NCBI RefSeq assembly: GCF_033473495.1
Contig: NC_088940.1
Location: forward strand, 3,023,477-3,087,476
Source: Cercospora beticola
Lineage: Eukaryota; Ascomycota; Dothideomycetes; Mycosphaerellales; Mycosphaerellaceae
Direction: 5' to 3'
Length of the DNA: 64,000 nt
The position numbers and the translations under genes are program-made. Shown here one piece after another: positions 23,322 through 34,087 of this stretch; position 1 is the first letter of the stretch; the number at the start of each line of letters is the position of its first letter. Below the pieces are notes generated by a model. It worked only from the letters and a program-made list of their open reading frames with translations, ran no database searches and had not been told where the DNA came from.

Positions 23322-24662
23322 GAAGGGGACAGACCTTGAAGAATGGGTTTATCACTTGGTAGTGTCGAGCGCGCTGTGTGGGGCTGTGCACCTACAAGCT
23401 TCAGCCAACAGATGTATGGGCGGCCTGGGTCTTGGCATCGTGCCGCGACTCAGGTACCGCTCAGCAGATAGGAGCACTGCTGTTGGAGAGTGCTGCAATG
23501 TCGCGAACCCATCGAATGTGGTATTTCACAACCCGTTCGAGGTTCGACATATGGGAACTGCTTGCGGACAGCAGCAGAACGGAACTTCGGCCCTCCAAAC
23601 TGCGCGATCTCTCATCACGGCGCGTCTCCACGCCTGTCTGCTTTCTCGAGAGAAAGTGCCTCGGACTCGTCGCAAAAGGCAGAGATACGCGGGTCGAAAG
23701 AGTATACAACCCCCTTGCAGAGAGTAAGCACTGTTGATTCTAGTTTTTATTCCGCTTGCCAGTGGTAGAGAAGTTAGCTGAGCGCACTAGAAAGGAAGTC
23801 AGAGCGATCCGGATCCTAGATTGCGGGTGGCTGGCGCACAGTGACGGAAGAGAAGCAACGACATGGGTATGATAGCCAAGATAGCGATTGACCTTTGCGT
23901 GAGTCCCGTGATCAGAGGGGAGAAGACGTGCCCGGGCGTGAAGAGGCGGCGTAAAATGTGTCATCGTTCGCTCCCTCCGAGACAGATAGAGGGTGGCAAT
24001 GATGATTGTTCAGCAGAAGCAGACGGCGAGGATGGAAGCAGTGAAGTCGAGTCGTGCACGGAGGCAGACTGGTGATCGGCAGGCGCTTGCGGTGGGCGGG
24101 AGTGGGAGCTCCCGCGTTGATGTGATTGCCGCTCCGCTGCGTGTTGAAGGACCTGGCCGAACTGCTGCCGTCGCAGGGCGAATGCCATCATCGCTGACTC
24201 TCCCACCGTCTCCTGCAACTGCGATAACGAGTTGACGGACGAGACGTGGTCGGGACGGAAACAGCACAAAGACGACAGACATCCGCCGCTCGAGTGCGGA
24301 ACGCCGGTCGATCTGGTGATCATTGTGCCCCGTGCGAGTCTGCTCTTTCGCTCGCCAGCCGCGCTGCCCGCCCGCCATCTCCTCCACCGCCAGATCCCAC
24401 CATCTTCGCTTCACCCTCCTCCTCTGCGCCCTCCTTACGCCGTTGACCTTCGGTGCGACACCAGCGGGCCTCGAGGGCAGCGGGAAGAAGCAGCAGGAGT
24501 CATTCCATTGGGTGGTGCAGCGGTGCGACCCAGGAAACATGCGCTGAAGCGGGAAGAGCAAAGTAGCCCGACCAGGAATATCGCCTGTGCCAATACATAC
24601 CGCCGCCGATTTCAGCGACTACACGACGCCCCTGTCCGCTGAATTGTGCAATCCCCAGGCAG
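23322..24662. other. Intergenic region and likely leader of the F-box gene
   Basis: No domain-bearing frame was found. The last 600 bp are GC-rich with pyrimidine runs and contain several short upstream open frames, consistent with a long 5' UTR for the F-box/WD40 gene. This is inference from composition and position only. Confidence 0.5.
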
Positions 24663-27103
24663 ATGAGTGGCAGCGCAGACAGCGAGCGGCCTTTCGGCGC
24701 CATGGATTACACTTCGCAGGCGAACAATGCCGAAGACGACCACTCGACTTCTCCCCTAGCACGCATGGCATCACAGTCCAACAACAACCGCTTCTATGGT
24801 GCGAGACATGGCAAGAGCGCCATCCGGCCACGTCAAATTGCCACGCCCTCTGCATCCGTAGACCGCGTGCCCACCATGCCCATCCCCATTCCCGCCAATC
24901 CCAATGTCATCCCGGGGAACACTCTGCCCTCGGCGCCAGCGAGCCCGCCCACGCCTGCACCGAGTCCCACCCCAATGCACCGAGCGCCAGACTGGAGCAC
25001 TGCCGACCCACGAGAGGATATGGGCGATATCGACGTGGACGAGTCCGGACAACATGCCCCGACGCACGTCGGTTCCGCGGGATATGGATTTGGCTACAGG
25101 AACATGCGCGCAATCTTCGCGGAGGCGAGCAATGACGAGCGTCAGCGCATGCTCGCCGAACTGCTGAACATGTGCGATGGGAAGCTGCTTGGTTTCGTGG
25201 CCAGCTTTGTCAGTCCACGTCTGAAAAGAGATCCCTTTTCTTCACTGCCCAACGAGCTGTGTCTACGTATCTTGACCTTCATCGAAGACGCGAGGACGTT
25301 GGCCCGCAGCTCCCAGGTGAGCAGGCGCTGGCGAGAGCTGGTCAGTGACGACATGGCCTGGAAGAGCTTGTGCGAGCGACATGCATATCGGAGAATGTCC
25401 GACGACCGACCTTCCTCCTCTCCCCGACCAATCCCCAATGCCACCGCATCCGGCTCACAACAGCGATACGCTCACCCGTATGGCTACCAGCCCTACTCCG
25501 ATGTGCACAGCAGCTCGCTCAATGCCCTGTCCTCCAGTGCACCAGACTTGACCCGCCGTAGCAGTCTGAGCAGCACACCCTCCGGCCTCCATTCCAGCCT
25601 CGCCAGCCGCCCTGCAGCCTCGTCGAGTAAGCGCCGTCCGCAAGCAATCAGCTACCGCAGCCACTTCAAGCAGCGGTATCAGGTGGAAACAGCATGGAGA
25701 CATGGTGGACATGTGGACACACGGCAAATCACGCCCGATCAAGGTGTTGTGACTTCTCTGCACCTGACATCCAAGTACATCATCGTGGCTCTCGACAATG
25801 CCAAGATCCATGTCTTTGACACAGATGGCCGGCATTTGCGCTGTTTGCAAGGACACGTCATGGGAGTGTGGGCAATGGTGCCGCATGGGGATACTCTGGT
25901 TTCTGGTGGCTGTGATCGAGACGTGCGCGTGTGGGATCTGACTACCGGAATGGCGACGCATATGCTACGAGGGCATACGAGTACCGTTCGCTGTTTGAAG
26001 ATGAGTGGGTCCGGAATTGCAATCTCGGGTTCGCGAGACACAACACTTCGAGTGTGGAATATCGTTGAAGGACGATGTGATGCCGTGTTGGTTGGACATC
26101 AAGCTTCTGTGCGCTGTTTAGAGATTCACGGCGATCTTGTCGTTTCTGGATCCTACGACACGACTGCGAGAATCTGGTCCATCAGCGAAGGACGTTGCTT
26201 GCGCACACTGCAAGGACACTTTAGTCAAATCTACGCCGTGGCCTTCGATGGACGCCGCATTGCGACTGGCTCGCTGGACACGAGCGTAAGAGTGTGGGAC
26301 CCCAGAGACGGCCGCTGTCTGGCACAGCTTCAAGGACACACTTCTCTTGTCGGTCAGCTGCAGCTCCGCAATGACACACTGGTCACCGGAGGGTCGGATG
26401 GAAGTGTGCGAGTCTGGAGCTTGCGCACATACTCTGCGATTCATCGACTGGCAGCTCATGACAATAGCGTGACAAGCTTGCAGTTTGATGACAGCAGGAT
26501 AGTCTCTGGTGGCTCTGATGGACGAGTGAAGGTTTGGGACCTACAGCGCGGATGTCTGGTTCGTGAGCTTGGCAGTCCTGCCGAGGCTGTTTGGAGGGTT
26601 GTATTCGAGGAAGAGAAGGCCGTTGTACTTGCCAGTCGCGGCGGCAAGACCGTCATGGAGGTACGTTGTTTGAACAGTCCACTCTGTTCTGCATAAGCTA
26701 ACTTTGATCACAGGTCTGGTCCTTCGCACCACCACCTGAGGAAGGATCTTCCGAGTACCCATCGCCCGCCGCACTTCGATCAAACTCCAGCACTCCGGGC
26801 ATCCTTCCATACCAAAATCCTGTCTATGGCGACCGGCCTTCATACAGTGCCAAGACCGTCAGCTACGAACCACTGGCGGATCACGAACGTTCGCATCGAG
26901 ACGCCGGAGAGTATGCTGAGAGCTCGCGCGTGATACAGGAGCGCCACGAATCCGAGCTGGCCTCGCAACAGGACAACATCATGGCCGACACCTACGATAT
27001 GGACACACATGTTGACGACACAGACGAGAGCACTACGGATACTGCGCTTCAAGAACGCCGAGCGAACGACGAGTTTCTGGCCAACCTGCAGGGGATGGCG
27101 TAG
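24663..27103 (+). CDS. F-box / WD40 protein, Cdc4-FBW7 type
   Basis: Substrate receptor of an SCF ubiquitin ligase. Two exons (24663-26660 and 26714-27103, intron 53 nt) give 795 aa. A disordered Pro/Ser/Thr-rich N-terminus is followed by an F-box at about residues 190-238 (SSLPNELCLRILTFI, then SRRWRELVSDD). Eight WD repeats run from about residue 358; the last is completed across the intron (VMEVWSF). Eight blades after an F-box is the Cdc4/Fbw7 arrangement, and SGS-DxTxRVW repeat ends are clear. The C-terminal tail is acidic and ends near NDEFLANLQGMA. Targets would be phosphodegron proteins such as cell-cycle or clock regulators; Neurospora FWD-1 is a related fungal example. I cannot say which orthologue group it belongs to. 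Confidence 0.93.
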
Positions 27104-28404
27104 CATGTACCTCCTGGCATGGTGGACTATCAACTTTGGCTTCGGCAGTATCCCTGGTCTAGTCCGTGGTAGCTGGTTGCAGTGGCGAGCCTGCTATTGC
27201 CAGCAGGATTGGTCGTTGAGACGGCCACTCGACAGGTGCACCACCAACTGCACCAAGAACTGCTGCGCGGAAGATTTCCGTGCGCACTTTACTCTGGAAC
27301 AGCTCTCACGGCGCATTGCACATTTGCGCAATAGTAGCGTTGCGGGCATGGCCTGGCGATTGCGCGAGCCTGACACATGAGGCACCACAACATACAGATC
27401 ATCCACATTGGAGAAGACTATTCGTTGCGCATCCGCTACCAGACGTCAAAGATTATTACATACAGAGCTATCGTCCACGGGACTGAGAGGCAAGAGACCG
27501 AGAGAAAAGACGACGAGCATTGAGAGGTATATTGTGTACAGATTGAGAATCTTGTTATGGAAGACGAATATGCATAGAAGTCACTGGTGGGGTGCAACGG
27601 AAGTTGGGATTGGTTGATTGCGGGATTTTTTTCGTTTTCTCGCCACAGTGGTGAGGATCATTCGATACAGGTGAGCATTCATTGGGGCTTTACTTGATTT
27701 GATTTTGGGCGAGAGATGGAAGCGAGAGCGTTCTTCGTTGCCGGAGGGAGAGAATGGAGTATTCAGAGACCAGAGGTACGCATAGCTCGGGGTGAGGAGA
27801 GAAGTTCGTCGTCGTTGTTGATGAGAGGACGAAAGCTCTAGAATAAAAAGTGTTACTCCGTTGGGAATTGTTGCAACCGCATCCTACTTGGGTCAGCATC
27901 GGGCTTCGATTGCGTTTCGCAGTGGAAGTAGAATCTCTGTGAAGAGCTGTAGGAAGGCGATGCTGCTGCCAAGCAACTCGGAGAGCCGGAGAACACTGCT
28001 GTTTCCGCCGGCCGTGGCAAGTCCTTCCGTGGCTCGAAGGACTTCACTTCACCTCGGAGGCTTTTACTATTTTCCTGTAACACCTTCGACGACATCTTCC
28101 CCAGATTGTGGAGCGCTTCCCCACGCGCAGCATGTAACAGCGCACATCATGGCCCCGCATGATGATCAGGATGTGCATCGACAAGCAAGCCCGGCTCAAA
28201 ATGGCAGTTTCTGTTCATGGCAAGCCGCGCCGAGTCACCGAGTGAGGAGTTGCCTTGCGAGTTGTAGCGGCGTTCGAAGGGAGAAGGCTCGGAAGAGGTG
28301 CGACATTGTCCATACAAAGACTTGAAAAGTAGCTTCTCGAGAAGACGCCAGAAGACGCCGAATTTCTCTGCTTTGCTTCCGATTCCACGAGTGGCACCTT
28401 CACG
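27104..28404. other. Intergenic region before P450 reductase
   Basis: About 1.3 kb between two same-strand genes; it should hold a 3' UTR and the reductase promoter. Only short frames without recognisable content are present. Confidence 0.55.
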
Positions 28405-30498
28405 ATGGCATCCATCGAATCCCCTCACTTTCAAGCTCTCAACCTGGTGGATCTCGACTTTGGAAAGATCTCCAAGACTTTACCTCAACGTCTCGGTCTC
28501 GAAGATGTTTTCGCTCTCGCGACTCTCGCTGCAGCCGTTGCGGTATATTTCTGGCTCGTGAGAGAACAGCATGACCCTTATGCTTACAAGCTCTATGAAC
28601 GTCCGCAGGAAGCGATGATGGGAAAGAGAGGAGAGAAGGCTACGAGAGATATCGGAGAGAAGTTGGGACAGAATGGCGCTGATATTGTCATTTTCTGGGG
28701 CTCGCAATCTGGAACTGCGGAAAGAATGGCTCATCGACTGGGAAAAGAGATTAGGCAGAGGTTTGGGAAGAAGGCTCTTGTGGCTGATGTTTCGGATTAT
28801 GAGCCTGCAAGTCTTGGGGGGGTGGATGAGAGGAAGTTGGCGCTTTTTATTGTCTCGACGTTTGGAGAGGGAGATCCGAGCGACAATATTCATGATTTGT
28901 GGAATTGGTTGGACACTGCCAAGGGAAGACCAGTCGAGAATTTGAGGTATGCTGCTCTTGGGTTGGGAAATAGTAACTACAAATATTTCAATGCTGTGGT
29001 GGATGTCGTCGTTGCGAAGCTTGAGAATCTTGGAGCGAAGAATTTGTTACCTGTGAGCAAGGCCGACGATGCCCAAGGGCAGACTGAGGAGCATTATTTG
29101 GAGTGGAAGGGTGCAATCTTTGAATTGTTAAAGGAGAGAATGGGTTATGAGGAACATGAGCCTGTCTACGAGCCGGCGTTGAAGGTCGAGCAGGATTTGA
29201 GTTTAGAGCCGATCGATCTTTTCCAGGGAGAGCCTTGTGTGCAGGATAAGAGCAGGAAGGCCAGTCGACTAGTATCGCCGGTTCATGCCTTGCCGGTCAA
29301 GGCTACGCGGGAGTTGTTTGATGTTGCAAAAGAGAGGAATTGCATCCATATGGAGCTCGATTTGCAAGAGTTCCCCGGACTGAAGTATAAGACTGGAGAT
29401 CATCTTGGCGTCTGGCCACTGAACCCTCAGGTTGAAGTCGATATCCTACTCCGGTGTCTGGGACTCCACGAGGAGCGCAACAATCCGATCTCCCTCAGGT
29501 CTCTGGAACAGGATTCGCGACTGAAAGTTCCAACACCGACTTCGATCCACGCACTCTTCACAAACTACCTAGAAGTCTGCTCTACTGTATCGCGAGAAAC
29601 GATCGCTTCTCTGGTTCAATTTGCTCCAACATCTACTGCGAAGGACCTTTTCGCCAAGTTGAGCACTGACAAAAGTGCTTACGATGAGCTCGTTGGCAAG
29701 ACATACATCAATCTGGGCCGCCTTCTCCAACTCGCAGCACCCGAACAAGGCGCCTGGAAAGATCTACCTCTCTCCTTCATCGTCGAAGCTCTCCCCGCCA
29801 TGCAGCCACGCTACTATTCCATCTCCTCCTCCTCAGTCACTCACGCCCGCCAAATCGCCATCACAGCCGTCGTCTCCGACAAGCGTATGACACACGGCGA
29901 CGATGTCATTCCTGGTCTCTGCACGAACTATCTTCTCGGCGTGCAGAAGTGTTTCTTGAGTAACAACGTCAACGAAACAAGAATCTTCGCCCACGTCCGA
30001 AAGTCTAATTTCAAACTTCCTGCACTTCAATCACATCCTATTGTGATGGTTGCAGCTGGAACAGGTATTGCTCCTTTCCGCGCTTTCATTCAAGAGCGAG
30101 CTAGACTGGCGAAGATGGGAAGAGAAATTGGTCGTACGATCCTCTTCTTCGGGTGTCGCAATGAAGCGGAGGACTTTCTGTACAAAGACGAGCTCACGGA
30201 GTGGGAGAACACGCCTGAGCTGAAGCTGAGCGTCATCGTAGCTTTCTCGAGACCTTCAGACGGAGAAAAAATGTATGTGCAGGATCGCGTCAGAGCACAT
30301 GCTGATGAGGTTTCTGATCTTGTGGTCGACAAGGAAGCCAACTTCTACATTTGTGGCTCTGCGACTATGGCGAGGGAGGTTTCGAATGTACTTGGAGAGG
30401 AATTGAGGGCTAGACAAGGTTGGAATGACGATGAGTTAAGAGGCTTTATGGAGAAGCAGAAGCGGGTGAGACGGTGGCAGCAGGATGTTTGGGGATGA
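28405..30498 (+). CDS. CPR: NADPH-cytochrome P450 reductase
   Basis: Electron donor for microsomal P450s, heme oxygenase and squalene epoxidase at the ER membrane. Single exon, 697 aa, the normal length. A membrane anchor lies at about residues 34-52. The FMN domain has GSQSGTAE (99-106), STFGEGDPSDN and LGLGNSNYKYFN. The FAD domain has KYKTGDHLGVWP and PRYYSISSSS, and the NADPH domain has AAGTGIAPFRAF and YICGSA. It ends in DVWG; the penultimate aromatic residue is kept. It is convergent with a P450 gene, 465 bp away tail to tail. Whether it is the only reductase in this genome or a second copy cannot be judged from the window. Confidence 0.97.
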   Translation: MASIESPHFQALNLVDLDFGKISKTLPQRLGLEDVFALATLAAAVAVYFWLVREQHDPYAYKLYERPQEAMMGKRGEKATRDIGEKLGQNGADIVIFWGSQSGTAERMAHRLGKEIRQRFGKKALVADVSDYEPASLGGVDERKLALFIVSTFGEGDPSDNIHDLWNWLDTAKGRPVENLRYAALGLGNSNYKYFNAVVDVVVAKLENLGAKNLLPVSKADDAQGQTEEHYLEWKGAIFELLKERMGYEEHEPVYEPALKVEQDLSLEPIDLFQGEPCVQDKSRKASRLVSPVHALPVKATRELFDVAKERNCIHMELDLQEFPGLKYKTGDHLGVWPLNPQVEVDILLRCLGLHEERNNPISLRSLEQDSRLKVPTPTSIHALFTNYLEVCSTVSRETIASLVQFAPTSTAKDLFAKLSTDKSAYDELVGKTYINLGRLLQLAAPEQGAWKDLPLSFIVEALPAMQPRYYSISSSSVTHARQIAITAVVSDKRMTHGDDVIPGLCTNYLLGVQKCFLSNNVNETRIFAHVRKSNFKLPALQSHPIVMVAAGTGIAPFRAFIQERARLAKMGREIGRTILFFGCRNEAEDFLYKDELTEWENTPELKLSVIVAFSRPSDGEKMYVQDRVRAHADEVSDLVVDKEANFYICGSATMAREVSNVLGEELRARQGWNDDELRGFMEKQKRVRRWQQDVWG

Positions 30499-30963
30499 AA
30501 TATCCCACAGTGATAGTGGCTGAATCGACAAGGTCTTGCTTTGTGTGTTCCAACTCTCAATCAAGCCATCACCTTCCCCAGTATAATACCTTTGGTGGAC
30601 ATGTGAGTCGAGTGAACGTGCCCTAGTACAACAACTTGCGACCCTCGACGACGTCGTGACTCATCTCCGATATGTTTCTATGCCTTGCCCCCCCGACGTT
30701 GTACCATGAGGCGGCTGGGACACTGGCACTCATCATGAAGCAAATGCGTCAGAGTAACTTGGATCATGGTGCATCGTAATTGTTCATCTCATCATGATCG
30801 CGATGGCGAGGGCCACACACTTGATCCATACCTGATGACACTGTGGCTCATGTTCGACTGTCATGATTCAGTGCCCTTTGGTCTCTCACATCTAGCTGCG
30901 CTTTAAACATATAATTCTCTCAATCGCCAACAAATGCTACAACAAAGCTCAACAACAAGCTGA
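30499..30963. terminator. Convergent 3' region between reductase and P450
   Basis: Two genes end here pointing at each other across 465 bp, so both transcription end sites should lie within it. No gene-like frame was found in the gap and no specific signal was identified. Confidence 0.4.
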
Positions 30964-32595
30964 TCATGGAACCACCTCAATATGCGCCTTATTCCGTCTC
31001 CGTATGCGAACAGGCAACTCCGTCAAATGTAGATTTTGCCACTCATACCTCCCAACCTCAAACTTCGGATCCGCCAACTCAAACTCATACCGATGGAGCA
31101 TACTTGCCAATAGTACCGTTTGCTCTAGATATGCAATGTTTCTCCCAATGCAGCCTCTTGCTCCCGCGGAAAAGGCGATAAAATATGGTCCAAGTTCTTT
31201 GCCAGCTTCGCCAAGCCATCGCTCAGGATTGAAAGTCTCGGGATCTGGAAAGATGGTCTCATCACGATGTGCGATGAAGGCGCTGACATTTACTGTGGTA
31301 CCGCCGGCGATGTATTCGCCTGCAATTGCTTGCCCATCCGGTGGTACTTCACGTGTGAGGCCATGAGAAATTGGCGGGAAGAGACGGAGCGATTCGTCGA
31401 GGCAGGCACGGAGGTATGGCAAGTATTTCACTTTTTCGTAGGGAGCAACTTCTTCATCGTCATCAAGTGTTTCGTCTATCTCCTGTCGAAGCTTGGCCAG
31501 TTTGGAAGGGTTCTTGAGGAGTTGGTACATGACATTGGCCATGGAGATGGCTGTTGTGGTGCTTCCAGCGTTCATCTGTGACGGCGGAGTCAGCATGTCA
31601 TGTTCTTTGAGAAAGGGAAACTGAAAACTTACCATGATCGTGACTTCAGCGACGATCTCACCCCACTCCAGGTTATGTGGATCGCCATTGCGGTCTTCCA
31701 TCAAGGCCTGGAAGAAATCGTCTCCTTTCTCACCTGCTTGATATCGCTGGAGGCGCTGCGCAGCAAGATACCTCGGAATGCCATCCCAATCGTCGTTCAG
31801 CTTCCATAGGCGATTGAAGTAGGGCGATAACTTGCTGAGCTTTGTCAGACGCTTGTACCAGTCGTAAGAGTAGCAGAACACCGATGTGGCTCGACTGTTG
31901 GCGTAAAGGCATTCGCGGAAGTCAACTTCGTAAGTTGTTCCATTTGGAGCCATCGACATCGTCCTCCCGTTACCGTTGTCGAGCAAGTTCATTCGGTGTG
32001 TCAGACCAATATCAGCAATCGCATCAATGGTAAAGTAATTGTTCCAGGGCCGATAGTCTATGACTTCGTCTGTATCGGCACGCTTGTCGAATTGAGCAAT
32101 CAGCCTTTCGACTTTGTCGGCGACTTTGAATTCCCAGCCTTCGAGGTTCTTCAGTGCGTAGGCTGAAGATAACACTTTTCGTTTCCTAGCGTGTTCAGGC
32201 TTGTCCACAACATCGGCCAGATGCATGTGTGACCCTGCTTGCACGGCATACTGGTCGTCCTTAGTGCACTTCGAACTGTGGCCGTAGATGTCTTTGATTG
32301 CACGAGGATCGCTGAAGTGTAGACTTGTGGGACCTGTACGAATGATCTTGTGGCCAGTCTTGCGATGCAGCTCGAGCATGTGTTTGGATCGGAAGCCTCT
32401 GTAGCTGAGGAGAAGGTATGGAGCGTTCGTGATGCCGGAGATCCAGGTCATGGCAGGGTACCTGCGTAGACCCCTGGGGTCGCGGAAATAATCGAGAGTC
32501 CATATGCTGAGAGTGAGGAGCACACCAAACGTGAGTGCTCCAATGGCAAACACGAGGCCGTACATTTTGCGACCGCCTATCTCTGTAGATATCAA
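30964..32595 (-). CDS. Cytochrome P450 monooxygenase
   Basis: Membrane-anchored heme monooxygenase. Two exons, 32595-31633 and 31575-30964, give 524 aa. The 57-nt intron is a multiple of three with no stop, so the unspliced frame is also open; splicing is supported because it rejoins the I-helix motif MNAGSTTTA. Other landmarks: an N-terminal hydrophobic anchor, the ExxR element in CLDESLRLFPP, PERWLGE, and the heme loop FSAGARGCIGRN with Cys463 as thiolate ligand. The start could be Met1 or Met11. It is convergent with P450 reductase. Fungal members of this type hydroxylate toxins or small metabolites such as benzoate derivatives; the substrate here is unknown. Confidence 0.93.
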   Translation of the reverse strand: MISTEIGGRKMYGLVFAIGALTFGVLLTLSIWTLDYFRDPRGLRRYPAMTWISGITNAPYLLLSYRGFRSKHMLELHRKTGHKIIRTGPTSLHFSDPRAIKDIYGHSSKCTKDDQYAVQAGSHMHLADVVDKPEHARKRKVLSSAYALKNLEGWEFKVADKVERLIAQFDKRADTDEVIDYRPWNNYFTIDAIADIGLTHRMNLLDNGNGRTMSMAPNGTTYEVDFRECLYANSRATSVFCYSYDWYKRLTKLSKLSPYFNRLWKLNDDWDGIPRYLAAQRLQRYQAGEKGDDFFQALMEDRNGDPHNLEWGEIVAEVTIMVSFQFPFLKEHDMLTPPSQMNAGSTTTAISMANVMYQLLKNPSKLAKLRQEIDETLDDDEEVAPYEKVKYLPYLRACLDESLRLFPPISHGLTREVPPDGQAIAGEYIAGGTTVNVSAFIAHRDETIFPDPETFNPERWLGEAGKELGPYFIAFSAGARGCIGRNIAYLEQTVLLASMLHRYEFELADPKFEVGRYEWQNLHLTELPVRIRRRNKAHIEVVP

Positions 32596-33325
32596 GGTAG
32601 CAATGCAGGAACTAAGAAGGGAATGAGGTGATGGTGTGAGGAGTTGGGAGATCAGTTGTGTGCATCAGCTTCTCGAGTCCTTCGTTATATGCAACTTACC
32701 TCTGTCCTCTGGTACTTTGTCTATGGAGCTTTGCACGCATCATGTGCCGTTGCAAGAAAGACTTTGCGGCCATAGTTTCCACAATCGAAGCCGCCAGGCA
32801 CGTCTCGAATGAGCACGGATGGGGTTCGCTCCACAGAAGCTCGAGCAGGGTCTGCATGTGACATGCCACACAGGATGTGAGGAAGTCCGTAGATCGTTTG
32901 CATGTGCGTTCGTGTGTCAAAGTGGAGTTGGGTGCGCTACGGGGAACATTGCCGTTTTGGGGACAATGAAAAGTAGCAGTGTCCGGCGGCTGCCGGCCGT
33001 GGCGATGCCAATTCGATCTTGCCGCTGTTTCCTGTCATCAACTCCTGGCCCGTGACTTGCAATGGAAACAGGCCTAGCGTGAACAGAGAATCGGAAATCA
33101 AGAAACAACGACAACTTGCGTTTTCTCGGCGCGACTTTGATCATACGCCTGTGTCGCTTCGCGAGGCAGAAAGCCTGGACAATGCTTCAAAAGTGGGAGA
33201 CACGAGCAGGAAGTACTGGAATTCGCCGGCGAGGAGCGCGATATTGCTTCTATTTCCGTCTTGCCCTCCGGCGGTAGACAGGCACCTAGCCGCATGCTCA
33301 ACACGCCTTCTGGTCAAGCGTGAGT
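32596..33325. other. Promoter side of the P450 gene
   Basis: It holds the P450 promoter (minus strand) and the 3' end of the next minus-strand gene. A TATA-like GCATATAACG lies roughly 90 bp upstream of the P450 start, on its strand. No other feature was recognised. Confidence 0.45.
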
Positions 33326-34087
33326 TCACGACTCGAGGTTCTTTATAAACTTCGCTTCATGTGCACTCTCTGCTTGAACACTTTCCGGCAGATCCACCAA
33401 GCGGACCATGATCAACTCCGCAAGGAAGAGTCCCAAGCATATTCCCCACGGGAGCATGTACAAGAGCATCGCTATCGTGCTCATTCGCATGATCAACCCG
33501 AGTAGCAATGCGAGGCCCAGACAGCCTGCGACGAGCCATCTATGATGATCGTGATGGCTATGAAGAGAGCGATGCGTAATCATCAGCATGCAAAGCGACA
33601 GTGAAGAGGCGACGAATAGGTCTGGCCCGGGCTCAGCGATCCATGTTGGCATTTGGGGAATGCTCTGGCTCTCGTTAGCTCGATGAGATACGACACCTCG
33701 GATGCGGCTTACTTGGAGGTATCTGCTTGGGAGGCTGGTAAGCTCTCTTTGTGTTCCTTTCGAGCTCGCGTATAAGTTGATCAATACAGCTGAGCATGGC
33801 GACAATAGCAGGCAAAGATACCTGCCAGTCTTTATCGAGGAGGACCATCCTTGTGTCTCCCACCAAGTTGTACACTGCCGTCGTGGGGCATGCCTCTTTC
33901 GAGTGTAGAAGTCTTCGCTCGCATCTATTTCGAGACCAGCGATCTCCACTGACGAGCTCTTCGTGTCATTGCCGCTTTCGACCGCCGAGGGCTGTATTGG
34001 AAATGGCTGTGGGTATCCACTGTCCACCTCGGATTCAAAATAACAAGCCTCTTGCTCTGCGTCTGCCACCATCCGCCGGGGCTTCAT
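33326..34087 (-). CDS. Orphan multipass membrane protein
   Basis: An open frame of 253 codons. A 48-nt GT-AG segment at about 33666-33713 (branch-like GCTAAC) is stop-free and in frame, so the spliced form would be 237 aa. A hydrophilic N-terminus of about 75 residues precedes RKRHAPRRQCTTWWETQGW and then a hydrophobic segment (CLLLSPCSAVLINLY). Two or three more membrane segments follow near the C-terminus, with a His-rich loop (HRSLHSHHDHHR) between them. The W/G-rich stretch before the first helix recalls the start of large fungal DUF6536 membrane proteins, but the protein is far shorter than those. Function unknown. Confidence 0.6.
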   Translation of the reverse strand: MKPRRMVADAEQEACYFESEVDSGYPQPFPIQPSAVESGNDTKSSSVEIAGLEIDASEDFYTRKRHAPRRQCTTWWETQGWSSSIKTGRYLCLLLSPCSAVLINLYASSKGTQRELTSLPSRYLQVSRIRGVVSHRANESQSIPQMPTWIAEPGPDLFVASSLSLCMLMITHRSLHSHHDHHRWLVAGCLGLALLLGLIMRMSTIAMLLYMLPWGICLGLFLAELIMVRLVDLPESVQAESAHEAKFIKNLES

